Shown piece after piece: positions 1 through 10,229 of a stretch of DNA of 64,000 nt. A program made the position numbers and the translations under genes. The notes beneath the pieces are model-generated. The model saw only the letters and a list, made by a program, of their open reading frames with translations. It made no database searches and was not told where the DNA came from. Source of the stretch: Portulaca oleracea (taxonomy: Eukaryota; Streptophyta; Magnoliopsida; Caryophyllales; Portulacaceae); assembly GCA_029582165.1 (NCBI GenBank), contig CM055872.1, forward strand, positions 46,884,195 through 46,948,194, in the 5' to 3' direction. How positions within the stretch are numbered: the first letter of the stretch is position 1; the number at the start of each line of letters is the position of its first letter.

Positions 1-40
1 GAGAGACAACCACCCGCATTTATGGTTCGCCTGTGAGGAG

Positions 41-603
41 TATCTTTTCAAGGTGTTGGTTTCGGAAGAGGAGGATGTTCAGCTGTTAATTAGGGCTCAG
101 AATGTAACACTTCAGGGCTCTCTGATGGTGTTAAAGTATTGTGGAAATTATGGAGTTCCAGAGAGAATCAACTTCTGGAGCTCCAGCTTTTGGGTACAAG
201 TTGAGGGGCTGTCTTTTATGCATAGGAAAAAGGAGGTGCTAGAGAAGTTGGCACCGTTACTTGGAGAGGTGGTGGATCTAGTCTTTGAAGAAGCTAGTAG
301 CATCATTCAAGAGCGTATGCGGTTCAGGGTGAAGATCAATCTAAAGAATCCCCTGGTACCAGGCGCGTTTGTGTGGCCGACCATTGGCGAGGAAGTCACT
401 GTAGCTGTTCTTCAAATGCTCAATTCCGGGGTGATCCTCAAGGAACTTAACCTAACATACCACACCCTTATCCCCAAACTGAACAACCCACAACAAATTA
501 CGGATTTTAGGCCAATCAGCCGCAATGTGATGTACAAATTGCTTTCTGGCTGCTTGGTTAATAGGCTTCGACCTATCTTACAAAATCTGATTGATGAAGA
601 CTA
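41..603 (+). pseudogene. LINE ORF1 (DUF4283) fused in frame to start of reverse transcriptase
   Basis: About the first 105 residues match the DUF4283 fold typical of plant LINE ORF1/gag-like proteins, with the FWVQVEGL signature near residue 46. After PLVPGAF the frame runs directly into RT N-terminal sequence (TLIPK, then DFRPIS near residue 151). Normal LINEs place a CCHC knuckle, the ORF1 stop and an endonuclease of several hundred residues between these parts, so an internal deletion has joined them without breaking the frame. The frame ends in a TAG at 602-604 inside the RT. Family identity is confident; function is lost. Confidence 0.8.
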
Positions 604-604
604 G

Positions 605-1234
605 AACACCTTTATACAAGGGAGACTCATTGGAGATAGTTTCCTAATTGCACATGCGATTCTCCATACCATCAAGAGGCGTAAGCAAGGATCAAAACTG
701 GTGGCTATCAAGGTGGATATGAACAAAGCGTATGACCGAATCCAGTGGGATTTTCTACGTGAGGTATTATCAAGGCTGGGATTTCCTCAACACTGGATCC
801 GCCTAATAATGGAATGCGTCACTACTGTCAGGTACTCCATTCTTATCAATGGCTGCTCCTCTCTACCCTTTCAACCTGAAGTTGGCCTTCGGCAAGGTGA
901 CCCCCTTTCACCTTACCTCTTCATCCTATGTCTGGATGTCCTGGGGGATTATCTACGTCAGGAACGCCATCGTGGGCGCATCAAAGGGGTCAGTGTAGCC
1001 AGATGAAGCCAGGAGATCAATCATATGTTCTTTGCGGATGACTCAATCTTCTTCACAGACCTAAAGGCCGACCATTGCCTTAACCTTAAGTCCTGTATTG
1101 ATGATTTCTGCACTGCCTCTGGACAGATTATCAATATTCATAAATCCAGGATAATGGTGTCTCCAAATGCCAATTTAGAGGATCGGCAGGGTTTATCAGT
1201 CATCTTTGGCTATGACATTGAAGACGTTTTTTGA
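605..1234 (+). pseudogene. LINE reverse transcriptase, palm region
   Basis: After the stop the RT continues with IKVDMNKAYDRIQW (first catalytic Asp), GLRQGDPLSPYLFILC, and FFADDS at 1028-1045, the catalytic Asp-Asp box of LINE RTs. A TGA at 1004-1006 separates the two halves, and another frame change lies near 1206-1234. All three catalytic aspartates remain recognisable. The polymerase would copy element RNA at a nicked chromosomal target. The stops mean no complete enzyme can be made from this copy. Confidence 0.9.
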
Positions 1235-1682
1235 CAAATATCTGGGTATCCCTCCTGTGGTTAGTAGAACCAAGACTTCTCAGTTTGGTTTTCTTGTTGA
1301 TATCATTGATAAGAAACTGCGGAATTGGAAGGCAGCGCTTTTGTCGCCAACAGGTCGCTTGGTTCTAATTAACTCAGTGCTATTAGCACTACACAGTCAT
1401 ATGCTTGCAGTTTACAAAATCCCTGAGAAAATAGTGAAAAAGATTGATGCGATTATGACCAGGTTTTTCTCGTGGACAAGTGGCGGGGACCAGGGGAAAC
1501 ACAGGGTATCCAAAGAAAATTTGTTTATGCCTAAAAGGGCCGGAGGCCAAGGTACGAGGAAGATGGAGTGGGTTAATGATGCTCTTTTATCCAAACAAGC
1601 TTGGAGATTAATGAATAAGCCACATAGTCTACTAGATAGAATGTACACAACGAAGTATAAGAGTCATTCACCCATCTCTTAG
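1206..1682 (+). pseudogene. LINE RT thumb/connection region
   Basis: This frame holds the segment after the RT palm, beginning KYLGIP, a hallmark of plant LINE ORF2, then KLRNWKAALLSPTGRLVLINSVL and the conserved stretch ending GGQGTRKMEWVNDALLSKQAWRL. It overlaps the preceding frame around 1206-1234, which indicates a frameshift rather than a separate gene. It ends at a TAG near 1680. Weak ORF2 remnants, with further frame changes, follow to about 2100. Confidence 0.85.
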
Positions 1683-2099
1683 TCTTCTGTTCTTCATTCT
1701 AATAGCTCATGGGGATGGAGTATGTTCAAGGCTGTTGGAAAGGTGAAATCCCAACTCAGGACTAGAATTGGCAATGGGCAAAACACGGGAGTTCTGAATA
1801 GGGACTGGACTGGTTCCGGGGAAATTGTTCTCAGACCTGAAATTCAAGAGCAGGCTGGGAAAGAAGAAAAGTGAGTGACTTGTTGCTTCATAACCCGCGC
1901 CGGTGGAATGAAGAACTCATCAATACTCAGTTTAGCAGAGACTCTGCTAAGGCTATTCTTGCACATGCGATTAGAGATACCGATGGGGAGGATGAAATTT
2001 ACTAGGCACCTACTAGAGATGGTAAGTTCTCAACCAAAACTGCTTATTATTTTCTGTGGTCCTCCAACAGCGAACTTGCAGATAGTCTAACACAAGATG

Positions 2100-2425
2100 A
2101 AGCAATCCATTGCAAAAAGTTCTGGGGGAAATTTTGGGCCATAAAAGTGCCTACGAAGTGGAAAGTGCTCGTTTGGAAGATAATTCACAATACTCTCCCA
2201 CTGAAGTCGAAAAGGAAAAGTTGGGATCCTGGCGTTGATGAAATTTGCTCAATGTGCAAGATTGGTAAGGAGGACAAAGATCACCTTTTCAAGGAGTGTT
2301 CTTGGTCACAACATATTTGGTTTGCTACCACATTGGGGATTCGGGATAAGAGTCTTGGAACCATCCAGGTTGATCTCTGGATCAAAAATTGGCTGCAACT
2401 TCTTTGGAAGCAAAAAGATCCCTGA
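2100..2425 (+). pseudogene. LINE zf-RVT (zinc-binding) domain
   Basis: The frame contains VPTKWKVLVWKIIHNTLP followed by CSMCKIGKEDKDHLFKEC, the C-x2-C...H-x4-C arrangement of the zf-RVT domain downstream of the RT in plant LINEs. It ends at a TGA near 2423. It is presumed to bind nucleic acid in the active element. The position between RT and RNase H is the normal order. Confidence 0.85.
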
Positions 2426-2639
2426 ACTCCCGCAGTGCATGAATTCATGGCAACTTGCTGGTTCCTTTGGATTGTGGGGAACAAAATAACTATCAACAAT
2501 GAGTGGACCCACCCGGGAGATATCCCTAAATGTATCCAAGCAGAACTCAATCTCCTTCAAAGAGGAGGATTTATGATTCCACAAAAGAAAAGGAGCATGC
2601 TTGTTCCTGGTGAGGCAATTAACTCTCTCAATACTACCG

Positions 2640-3000
2640 AGTTTGAGTGGATGGTTGGATTACGCCAACCCATCGAGGGAGAGTTCTACTGTGATGGTGC
2701 TTGGCTTTCTTCTTCACTTCGGGGAGGGATTGGATGGGTCCTTAAACAACAAGGTCGGAATGTGGAACAAAATGGCCAACCCGCCCTTGGTCTCTCGGCT
2801 CTTTAAATGGAATTGGCTTTCGTGGAAAACGCAATCCAAAGGGCCATCCAGCTAAAGCTTCTCCACATTTCAATTTCCACGGATTCAGTATAAGTGGTGA
2901 AGCACTTCAGGGGAACCCTAGGTTGCCCTCCGCACTGTGCGAATATCCTTTTACATTGTAGATCGTTGTTTGTTTGTTTTCATTATTGCAAAATTAGGAA
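2640..3000 (+). pseudogene. LINE C-terminal RNase H (RVT_3 type)
   Basis: GEFYCDGAW and GGIGWVL at 2670-2745 match the first strand and first catalytic Asp of the RNase H found at the end of plant LINE ORF2. After a TAA near 2803 the domain continues with ELAFVENAIQRA and STDS, giving the next acidic residues in another frame. Later residues become unreadable before the A-rich tail. This is a relic. Confidence 0.75.
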
Positions 3001-3224
3001 AGTCACTATATCTGCGTTAAGGAAGCTCATTCACTTGCAACTATGGCTCGTGGAAACACGCTTCCTTAATGCTATGTGTTTACTTTGTTGTACTCTGTCT
3101 TTTTGCTCCAAAAAAAAAAATTCCAACAATAATGATAATAACAACAATGGTTCAACAAATTCACAATAATAACTCCCTCAAATCACTATCAAGTATGAAG
3201 CCCTTGTCATAAATTTGGCTGGCG

Positions 3225-3490
3225 CATAGTTCATCAAGACTTTTGAGGAAGATCGCGGGCACGTACTTGTTCACCTTGTCTCGATCGGGGCAAACAGACA
3301 TCTAACCCTCAACAGTAAGGTCCAAGATCTGGTGCACATCATGCAAAATGATTGTCATTTCACCGAAAGGAAGGTGAAATGTGTTTGCGTCGGGCTGCCA
3401 CCTCTCCACAAACGCAACGACCAAGGTAAAATCGATGTGTTCGAACATCAAGTTCGCCACACTCGTAAGGGGGATCTGACCCTCAACTTT
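3225..3490 (-). pseudogene. Plant mobile domain (PMD, MAIN-like) fragment
   Basis: Minus-strand translation from about 3480 gives VAFVERWQPDANTFHLPFGE, then MTIILHDVHQIL and, after one stop, a CPDRDKVNKYVPAIFLKS-like stretch. The ERW-P-TFHLPFGE-T-L-DV pattern is the core signature of the plant mobile domain (PF10536), found in MAIN-like host proteins and in several transposon groups. A TAG near 3303 breaks it and neither a start nor an upstream region is readable. Position inside element A suggests transposon cargo rather than a host gene. Confidence 0.75.
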
Positions 3491-3539
3491 TCACGTAATA
3501 TCACCTGAAAATCATGATAACTATAGGTTAAGTAAAGAA

Positions 3540-4009
3540 AAATATCCAAATTTATTTTTAATTATAACCCTTAAACCCTAAACCCCCTAAACAAATATCA
3601 TTACAAATGCAAACAACGTAAATGCAAAGAATAACAATATTTACAAATAACACTAATAATAATATTAATATTGATAAGAATAATAATAACAACAATCACG
3701 TATTAGATTAATAATAATAACAATGAAAATAAGATTAATAATAGCAACACTAATAATATGTGAAAATATAACAATAATATAAATTATTATTAATAATAAT
3801 AATATTAACTAATAGTAATATTAAGAATAATATAGTTAATTAATAATAATATTAACAATAATATAGTTAATTAATAATATTATTAACAATAATATATGAA
3901 TAATTAATAATAAAATTAACAATAATATAAATAATTATCAATAATACTAACAATAATATATAAATAATTAATACTATTAAAAATTTTAAAAAAAATTTAG
4001 CCAGAAATA
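3540..4009. repeat. AT-rich AATAAT/TTAATA low-complexity tract
   Basis: About 470 bases almost wholly of AAT, ATT and ATA words with scattered C and G. The same kind of tract lies inside the GC-rich blocks of the element at 8209-12178 (8640-9100 and 11100-11700). No coding potential is seen; open frames here are low-complexity artefacts. Confidence 0.85.
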
Positions 4010-4137
4010 ATGGGAGCCGCAAAGAATTTTTCGATAGATCAGCGGCTGGCCGCACGCCGATCGCGCCTAGCTTCGGCTCGCCACGATCGGCGTGCGGCAA
4101 GTCGCTTATCTACCCGAAAATTCCCTGCGGCTCCCAT
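4010..4137. repeat. GC-rich imperfect palindrome
   Basis: Outer arms begin TGGGAGCCGCA on the left and end TGCGGCTCCCA on the right. Inner arms GCCGCACGCCGATCG (4049-4063) and CGATCGGCGTGCGGC (4084-4098) are exact reverse complements around a 20-base loop. It is a GC island in very AT-rich DNA and would form a stable hairpin. It lies about 260 bases inside the presumed terminus of element A, comparable to the larger palindrome at 11735-11912. Confidence 0.9.
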
Positions 4138-4667
4138 TTTTTCCAGCGACAACGCCTACCAAAACCCAGATTTTAAATATCTTTTGACTAACCTCAACGC
4201 TGGCCATTTCGATTACTCTCTCTCCCGGGACGATGGTGGTGTAGTGGTAGGCATTGGTGGTGGATGTTAGAGAGAGTATTTTAGTGAGAGAAAGTAGAGA
4301 GATGAAGGAGAGTAAGATTATGAAGTTAGGAATGACATTGGAAATTATTATGTGAAAGGTGTGCGACGTCAGTAAAAGGGGGATGACAAATACTAATTGG
4401 GATTTTAAAAAAGGGATATATGAACCCTTGCCTTTTCTACAACTATAGAAGTATAGATTTAATGAATGGACAATTCAATCTCACTCATTATTACTAATGT
4501 TTGGAGTAATAGTTTTAACTTTGTAAGTTTTGTACATTGTTAATAAAAGAAAAACTAAAAGCTTGTGGGAGTAGGTAAGAGCTACGAACTCCTTATTTGG
4601 AATTTCGTAATCAAACTTTAGGTACAAATTTTTCCCTTTTCCTAACTCATTAAATTTCATTAGATAA

Positions 4668-4967
4668 GGCCATGTTATTTTATGCGGCAACTTGCGGTGC
4701 GGTACCGCACTACCACACTACTCAATATTCTACCACACTTAACCACAGTCCACCACACTTTACCACAATCATTATCAAAATATTTCTTACTTTTCTCTCT
4801 CTGCCCATTTTTCTCCTCTACTTTTTACATTTTCTCTCCTTACCTACTCACCTATCACAACTCCCAGCATAACTCAGCACAACCCACCACACTTCACCAC
4901 ACTTTTTCAAATTTCATTGCACCGCACTATTACCACACCGCACCGTACTGTATAAAAGAATGGAGCC
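4668..4967. mobile_element. Tourist-like MITE (PIF/Harbinger type), diverged copy
   Basis: The ends begin GGCCATGTTATTTTATGCGG and, read inward from the right, GGCTCCATTCTTTTATAC, similar to the ends of the MITE at 12397-12637. The interior is the same CCACAC-rich and CTCTCCTC-rich sequence as that copy. Flanking trinucleotides are TAA and TTA, close to the TWA target duplication of PIF/Harbinger elements but not identical. No coding capacity. Confidence 0.75.
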
Positions 4968-5599
4968 TTAGCACTAAAATAGAAATATGGTGATGCGATT
5001 CCAATTAACCCTTGTAAAAAAAGATAGGAGCTGCAAAAAGATTAAAAAAAAAAAACGATTGGATGATGCCATTGATTTTGTACAAATTATTTTTAGTCTT
5101 CCATATTTTTAGAATACCTTTTAAGGTATATATCCTATGGTTTATGTTAACAATTGTATGAGGTAACAAAATTGATGAGTTGAACATGTTTTAGGCGAGA
5201 TTTGGGTTGAAAATTGCTTAAAAAGTTGCTTCTTGTCGACAGACATTAACACTAACAAAATGGACATTTAAATATTACACGTAATCTCACCATAAATATG
5301 CATAAATCGTCGAATTTATCATATAATAATTGTTAACTTAAATCATAGAATACTTACAATATATTCTAAAAAATGGACATCTGGAGGGTAGTTTGTGATG
5401 AAATAGTTAGGCGAAAGATGCTCAAAAGCACAGTAGAGTGGGAGGACTCAAGGAATAGGCCTAGCAGCATCTTTGTGTACATTCAACTTGGAAGGTAGCT
5501 ACTGATGGTGATTGAGTGAGAGTATGGACTATGGAGTTAGGCATGATTTTAAGGCTCATAGTCATAGTCATAGGCCATCACCGTTAATCTAAGATTAAC
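4968..5599. other. Intergenic stretch, nothing recognised
   Basis: AT-rich single-copy-looking sequence with A-runs (5043-5055) and short imperfect hairpins only. No frame shows domain similarity. It ends at the left edge of the long-TIR element at 5600. Confidence 0.5.
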
Positions 5600-6743
5600 G
5601 GATTGTTTGCATTTTGGACCTTAGACTATAGGGTTATTAATTTTACCGTCCCTTGATTTTTAATGTTACTTTTTTAAACTCTAAAGTTTGTAGGTTGAAT
5701 AAAAGAGGAGTAAATTACATTTAGCCTAGCTGATATTTGTGGTAATAATTTTTACACACTCGACATTTGTTAAATAATTTTTATCTTACCTGACATTAAG
5801 TGTTCATATTTAAACCTCCTAAAATATTCCATAATTGATTTTTGTTGGATTCTTTAGCGAACATTAAAAAGATAAATATGAGTTGACATTTTACCCTTGA
5901 TATTAATTCATATGATATGACTTTCAATTAAATCTGAATTAACCTTTTTACCTTTAATATTAATTCATATGACTTTCAATTAAATCTGAATTAACCTTTT
6001 TACCTTTAATATTAATATGGCATTTAAACCCCAACTTTTTCTCTACTTTATTTCTTCGAAACCCAACGTAACCCCTCTCCATTCTGAAAATGAAATGAAA
6101 ATTTCATTTTAGCCATTTCCTTCTCAATGTTAGGGGCATCATGGTACATTCATTTAGTTATATAGGGACATTATGGTATTTTCACATCCGATAAGAAGTA
6201 ACTGGATTCTGCCACTAAAAATTATTTTCACTTAATGTCAGGTAAGGTAAAAATTATTTCACAAATGTTGGGTGTGTAAAAATTATTACCACAAATGTCA
6301 GGTAGGGTAAATGTAATTTGCTCAATAAAAGAGGACCTTAAATTCTTCTTAAAAAAAGATTTGTGTCCCGTTCTTTTTTTTTTTGTCCATATTTGAATTT
6401 CTCTCTCGATTGGTACCAAACTTCATGACTAAGGTTAAAACTGATATTGAAACTATAATTTTAAATGGTCTAAGTAGCTCCGACATGAATAAGAGATGTG
6501 TATTATAGCTTCAATATTAGTTTTAACATTAGTTCTAAAGTTAGTTGTCAATCATGAAAGAAATTTAAATATGGGAAGAAAAAGAAAAACGGTACACACT
6601 GCTTTTTTTTTTCAACGAATAAATTTTAAGGTCCGTTTTTATTCAGCCTATAAACTTCAGGGTCTAAAAAATTAACAATGAAAACCAAGAGTTTAAAAAA
6701 ATTAATTACCCTATGCTTCGGGTCCAAAATGCAAAAAAGCCCT
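5600..6743. mobile_element. Long-TIR MITE, probably Mutator-like, outer element
   Basis: Left arm 5600-5708 and right arm about 6628-6743 are inverted copies: the left reads TTTGCATTTTGGACC and the right GGTCCAAAATGCAAA, followed inward by matching blocks (loss of match only through small indels). The flanks AAGATTAAC (5591-5599) and GATATTAAC (6744-6752) agree at 7 of 9 positions, as an aged 9-bp target duplication would. It contains no transposase. A second element is inserted inside its left arm at 5708-6323. Confidence 0.75.
5708..6323. mobile_element. Nested long-TIR MITE with 10-bp target duplication
   Basis: The two ends are inverted copies of about 95-100 bases, starting GAGTAAATTACATTTA on the left and, read inward, GAGCAAATTACATTTA on the right. 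Both sides carry AATAAAAGAG (5698-5707 and 6324-6333), a perfect 9-10 base target duplication consistent with Mutator-like insertion. The 616-bp interior has no coding capacity. Removing it restores the left arm of the outer element, so it is the younger insertion. Confidence 0.9.
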
Positions 6744-7074
6744 GATATTAACATATTTTTTCCCTTCATGTCCTTCCCCACAATTAAGATGTGTTGTTCT
6801 AAAATGTAATCCACCCAAATCTTATCTGCATTCAACTGTAAACATCCTAATATTAGCAACGTTGGTCTCGTTAAGGTCACGTTCAACAAAATTAGTTGTT
6901 TGAACATTATGGATTGCGCTTTATGTAGTAAATAGTGGGTTAAATAGTAAAAGGCGGTTCTAAATTAACAATTAACGTAAAGTTGTTCGTAGAAGTGTTT
7001 GAAGAAAATGCATTCAATAAATTCAATATTTGAATTATCTTATAGACATAGAATAACCCAAATTAAAGGGAATG

Positions 7075-7097
7075 ATTATTATTTTAATATAATTTTC

Positions 7098-7136
<39 letters not shown>

Positions 7137-7147
7137 CATCATTATTT

Positions 7148-7184
<37 letters not shown>

Positions 7185-7262
7185 CACTATTATTATTATT
7201 ATTATTATTATTATCATTGTATAGTATTATTATTATTGTTATTGCGACTATTATTATTGAGC
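7075..7262. repeat. ATT/ATC trinucleotide microsatellite
   Basis: Nearly pure (ATT)n with interspersed ATC units across about 190 bases. Poly-Tyr or poly-Ile/Asn frames across it are low-complexity artefacts. Confidence 0.95.
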
Positions 7263-7640
7263 AATTTTTATATGCAAAACATGTGCATATAGCACGGAAC
7301 AAATGCACGTCGTACGCTATTGTATAATGCATCTTTGGCTTCTTTGCTTATTTTTGGTGTAACTTTTCTATTAATCATGGTACAAATAAAATTGTATTTC
7401 TTTTGTCAAGAACAATAGTAAAATGTTCATTGGTAAGAGTATTCAATGATGCATAGGTCTAGAGTTTGATTCTTATTGTAATTTAATTTACTTTACAACG
7501 TAACTGTTATATTTTTCTGTCTTTCCAATACATCTTTGTTCAATTTGTGGTGTATTTTTGTGTAATGCATTCTTGTTATTTTGTGATGTATCTTTCTTCA
7601 TTTTTGTAATGTATCTTTGTGATGTTTAATGTACCTTTTC
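7263..7640. other. Unassigned AT-rich stretch
   Basis: No coding, repeat boundary or RNA signal is recognised. Towards the right, words such as TGTATCTTT recur and lead into the local duplication at 7680-7870. Confidence 0.4.
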
Positions 7641-7679
7641 TGTGACGAAGTGTATATTTTCTAAGTCCAAATATATATT

Positions 7680-7870
7680 TTCTATGTCAGAGTGTATCCT
7701 ATATCATTGCAACAATTGTGATATTGGAGCGTATACTTTCTTTGACAAATTAGTGTATCTTTTATGTGTTCATATACATCTTTTCTATGTCAGAGTCCAT
7801 CTTTATCATTGCAGCAATGATGATAATGTAGCTTATCTTTTCTTTGACGAAGTGCATATTTTCTATAGGT
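7680..7870. repeat. Two-copy local duplication, period about 105 bases
   Basis: The block beginning TTCTATGTCAGAGT near 7680 recurs near 7785, each followed by a variant of ATCATTGCARCAATKRTGAT and then TTTCTTTGACRAA. Copies are diverged, so this is an old tandem duplication. Non-coding. Confidence 0.7.
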
Positions 7871-7908
7871 TTTCAACCGTATGCACCATATAATTATTGT
7901 TATTATCA

Positions 7909-8205
7909 CCTTTCAAATCAGTGGTAATTAAAAATTGCTATATTATTATACTTAAATAAAACATAAGAAAAAGGTGAAGACATAAATTACATATACAAAA
8001 TTTTATCTGCTGAACTGAAAAATATCACCCAGATTTATTATCATTTTTGTTATTAATACTACTATTATTGCCTTTCAAATCAGTGGTAATTAAAAATTGC
8101 TATATTATTAAACTTTAAATAGAAAAAAAAGGTTGAAGACATAAATTATGTAGGCATAAATTACAGATAAAAAATTTAATCGACTAAACTGGAAAAAAAA
8201 TTACC
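7909..8205. repeat. Two-copy tandem duplication, period 162 bases
   Basis: CCTTTCAAATCAGTGGTAAT starts at 7909 and again at 8071, followed in both by TAAAAATTGCTATATTATTA, an AAAAAGGT-GAAGACATAAATTA block and a GATAAAAAATTTAATC-like end. The second copy abuts the left end of the TIR element at 8209. Confidence 0.85.
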
Positions 8206-8464
8206 CGCTTGCTTTTCGTAGCCCCCCTTTTTACTATTGTCGCTCACCTTTCGCATAATATTTCCAACTCACGTCCTTGAACCTCATAACTTCACTCTTC
8301 ACTATCTCTCTAGTTTATCTCTCTAGAAAACGCTCTCAACCATCGACCACCACAAACCACCCTCATACTGGGATTTAATCGACGAATTTGAGGTATGTTT
8401 CGAATTCGTATTTTGAATTTGAGGTTTTATGTTTTGTAGTTTTGAATTTCGACGGAAAAACGAA

Positions 8465-8611
8465 AAAAATAAAAAGGGTCGGGGCGTTTGCGCATACGAC
8501 AAGCGCGCGATCTTGACACCTAGATCCCAGCACGGCCACGGCCTTGCCGGGATCTGGGTGCCGCAACGGCGGCGGCTCGCCGTGCGTTTCGCGCGGCAGC
8601 CGTCCCGGCAC
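8465..8611. repeat. GC-rich block inside left end of element B
   Basis: An island of GC-rich sequence (GCGCGCGATC, GGCGGCGGCTCGCC, CGGCAGCCGTCCCGG) between AT-rich tracts. It contains short inverted words such as CGGCCACGGCC and CCGGGATC/GATCCCAG but is less perfectly palindromic than its partner at 11735-11912. Open frames on both strands here are composition artefacts. Confidence 0.6.
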
Positions 8612-8639
8612 AATTTTTTTATTTTTTTCGTTTTTTTAA

Positions 8640-9470
8640 AAAATATTATTTTTATTAATATTAATTATGTTATTAATAGGATATTATTATTGTTATGTTT
8701 ATTAATATTATTATTGTTATTTTTATTAATATTATTATTGTTAATAATTGTTATTAATACTATTATTGTTAAATAATAAATAAAAATTAAATATTATATT
8801 TATTAAAGTTATTATTGTTATTATTAAATATGATAATTATTAATATTGTTATTATTAATATTATTATTAATCATGTGTTAATATGATAATTATTAGTGAT
8901 TAATTGTATTATTATTATTAAGATTGTGTTATGAAAATTAGATTAATATTAATATTGTTAATATTAATATTAATGTTAAGCATGTGTTAATATGACAATT
9001 AGTAGTGATTAATATCAGTGATTAGTGATTCGTTGTTAATATTTGATGCGTTAATATTATTTAGTGATTAAGCATGTGTTAATATTAGTGATTAATTGTG
9101 TTAGAAAAAAATGTAATTGTGATGTAGGGTTAAGTTTAGGGGTTAGGGTATATTCCGAATAGTTTATATGTAGTTTTGTTAAAAGGATGTTGAGTTTGGA
9201 TGATTTTGGTTGTTATTAGTAAGTGAGTTGGCGTATAAAGTTGGTATGGGTAATTTATTCATAATCCAACTTAATTGTCAACTTATGTACTCATAACTCC
9301 AAATGATGACATAATAGTTATGTCACATCCATTTAATAACTTAGGTACTCAACAACCAGTTGATACATAAGAGAATAGGTTATTTGTGATGGTAGGTTAG
9401 GATAATAATTATGTTAATGTATAGTTCTAGTATGTTAGTTGTATGCGTCAAAAAAAGAGGTTGAGTTTTG
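8640..9470. repeat. AT-rich low-complexity interior of element B
   Basis: Mostly ATT/AAT/TTAAT words to about 9110, with repeated GTGTTAATAT and GTGATTA units, then ordinary AT-rich sequence to 9470. No gene is recognised. Confidence 0.7.
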
Positions 9471-9471
9471 G

Positions 9472-10116
9472 GTCATGTTAGTGTCCAAGGAGAGTGTGTG
9501 TTGTAACCTGATAATGTATGGTTGAGAAGGTTAACCAATGCCCCGCATTGACTCTCGTTTATTTGTTTGGTTCCCAAAAAGTAGCCCATCGTGATGAAAT
9601 TGGTAGTCTGCAGTGCTCTGGGAGTTAGAAGCGTCTCAGATTCGGTACAATGCAATATTTCTATTGTGCAGCCTGGTGGGGCAACAAGATAAGGCGGATT
9701 TGAAAGGGAAGCTAGTAGTGAAGGGTCTGGTACAAATCGTGTTGGACTTTCGTGCATGTAAGATTCATAGGTCCATCAAAGCATTGGACGATGATGCAAA
9801 TTCACTACTTTGATGGACCTGTGAATCTTACATGCAAGAAAGCCCAACACGATTTGTATTAGACCCTTCACTACTAGATTCTCTTTCAGATCCGCCTTAT
9901 CTTGTTGCCCTGCACAATAGAAACATTGCATTGTACCGAATCTGAGACGCTTCTAACTCCCAGAGCACTGTAGACCTCGCGCAATTTCACTGTTGACAGT
10001 GCATTACTTTTTGGGAACCAAACAAATAAACGAGAAGTCGGTACGGTTAATGAAAGTCTTTTTCAGCCATAGATTAACAGTTAACCAACACACTCTCCTT
10101 GGACAATAACATGATC
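9472..10116. repeat. Large hairpin: 310-base inverted repeat with 27-base loop
   Basis: The left arm 9472-9781 and right arm 9809-10116 are near-complete reverse complements. Examples are TCATGTTAGTGTCCAAGGAG against CTCCTTGGACAATAACATGA at the outer ends, and GGTCCATCAAAG against CTTTGATGGACC at the loop. Some short blocks are diverged or deleted, mainly 9520-9550 against 10040-10075. Short open frames within it are mirror shadows of each other. It is too long for a typical plant microRNA precursor but could form a long dsRNA hairpin. It lies inside element B. Confidence 0.9.
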
Positions 10117-10229
10117 CTCTTGCCTCGTGACACGACTTAGTTAACCAACACACGGTTACCCATTTGCGCATATTCTTGCGGCTTAAATGATTATTATGTT
10201 ATGTATGTCTTCATTTTGCAGGTGATCTA

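Larger units (their letters stand above)
1..3121 (+). mobile_element. L1-type non-LTR retrotransposon (LINE), broken, 5' end outside window
   Basis: Conceptual translation shows, in order, a DUF4283 ORF1 segment, a reverse transcriptase, a zf-RVT domain and a C-terminal RNase H, as in plant L1-type LINEs. It ends in an A-rich tail near 3110-3121, as expected for target-primed reverse transcription. The coding parts are split by stops and frameshifts (for example near 601, 1004 and 1206-1234), so it is dead. The apurinic endonuclease and most of ORF1 are missing through an internal deletion near 365. No target-site duplication can be judged because the 5' end lies outside the window. Confidence 0.9.
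3180..4397 (-). mobile_element. Fragment of a TIR element with a plant-mobile-domain relic (element A)
   Basis: Read on the minus strand from about 4397, the terminal 250 bases align by eye with the left end of the element at 8209: a C-rich run then T-run, CACCTTTC-CATAAT, CTCATAA and a CTCTCT-rich stretch recur in the same order. Both then run into a GC-rich block followed by long AAT/ATT-rich sequence. Here the GC block is the palindrome at 4010-4137 and the coding relic is a PMD at 3225-3490. The opposite end is not found before the LINE tail, so the element is truncated or was cut by the LINE. Confidence 0.6.

Noticed and set aside
6999..7332. Long Tyr-, Ile- and Asn-rich open frames on both strands
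   Set aside because: They are translations of the ATT/ATC microsatellite; all frames stay open because the repeat lacks stops.
7909..8205. Possible CRISPR-like repeat-spacer array
   Set aside because: Only two long diverged copies, in a plant genome; no regular spacers.
8323..8776. Arg/Pro-rich frames near the left end of the PMD element
   Set aside because: GC-rich block plus low-complexity tail; no domain or conserved start.
9473..9813. Apparent genes on both strands in 9473-9813
   Set aside because: They lie in one arm of the large hairpin, and the other arm breaks the same frames with several stops.
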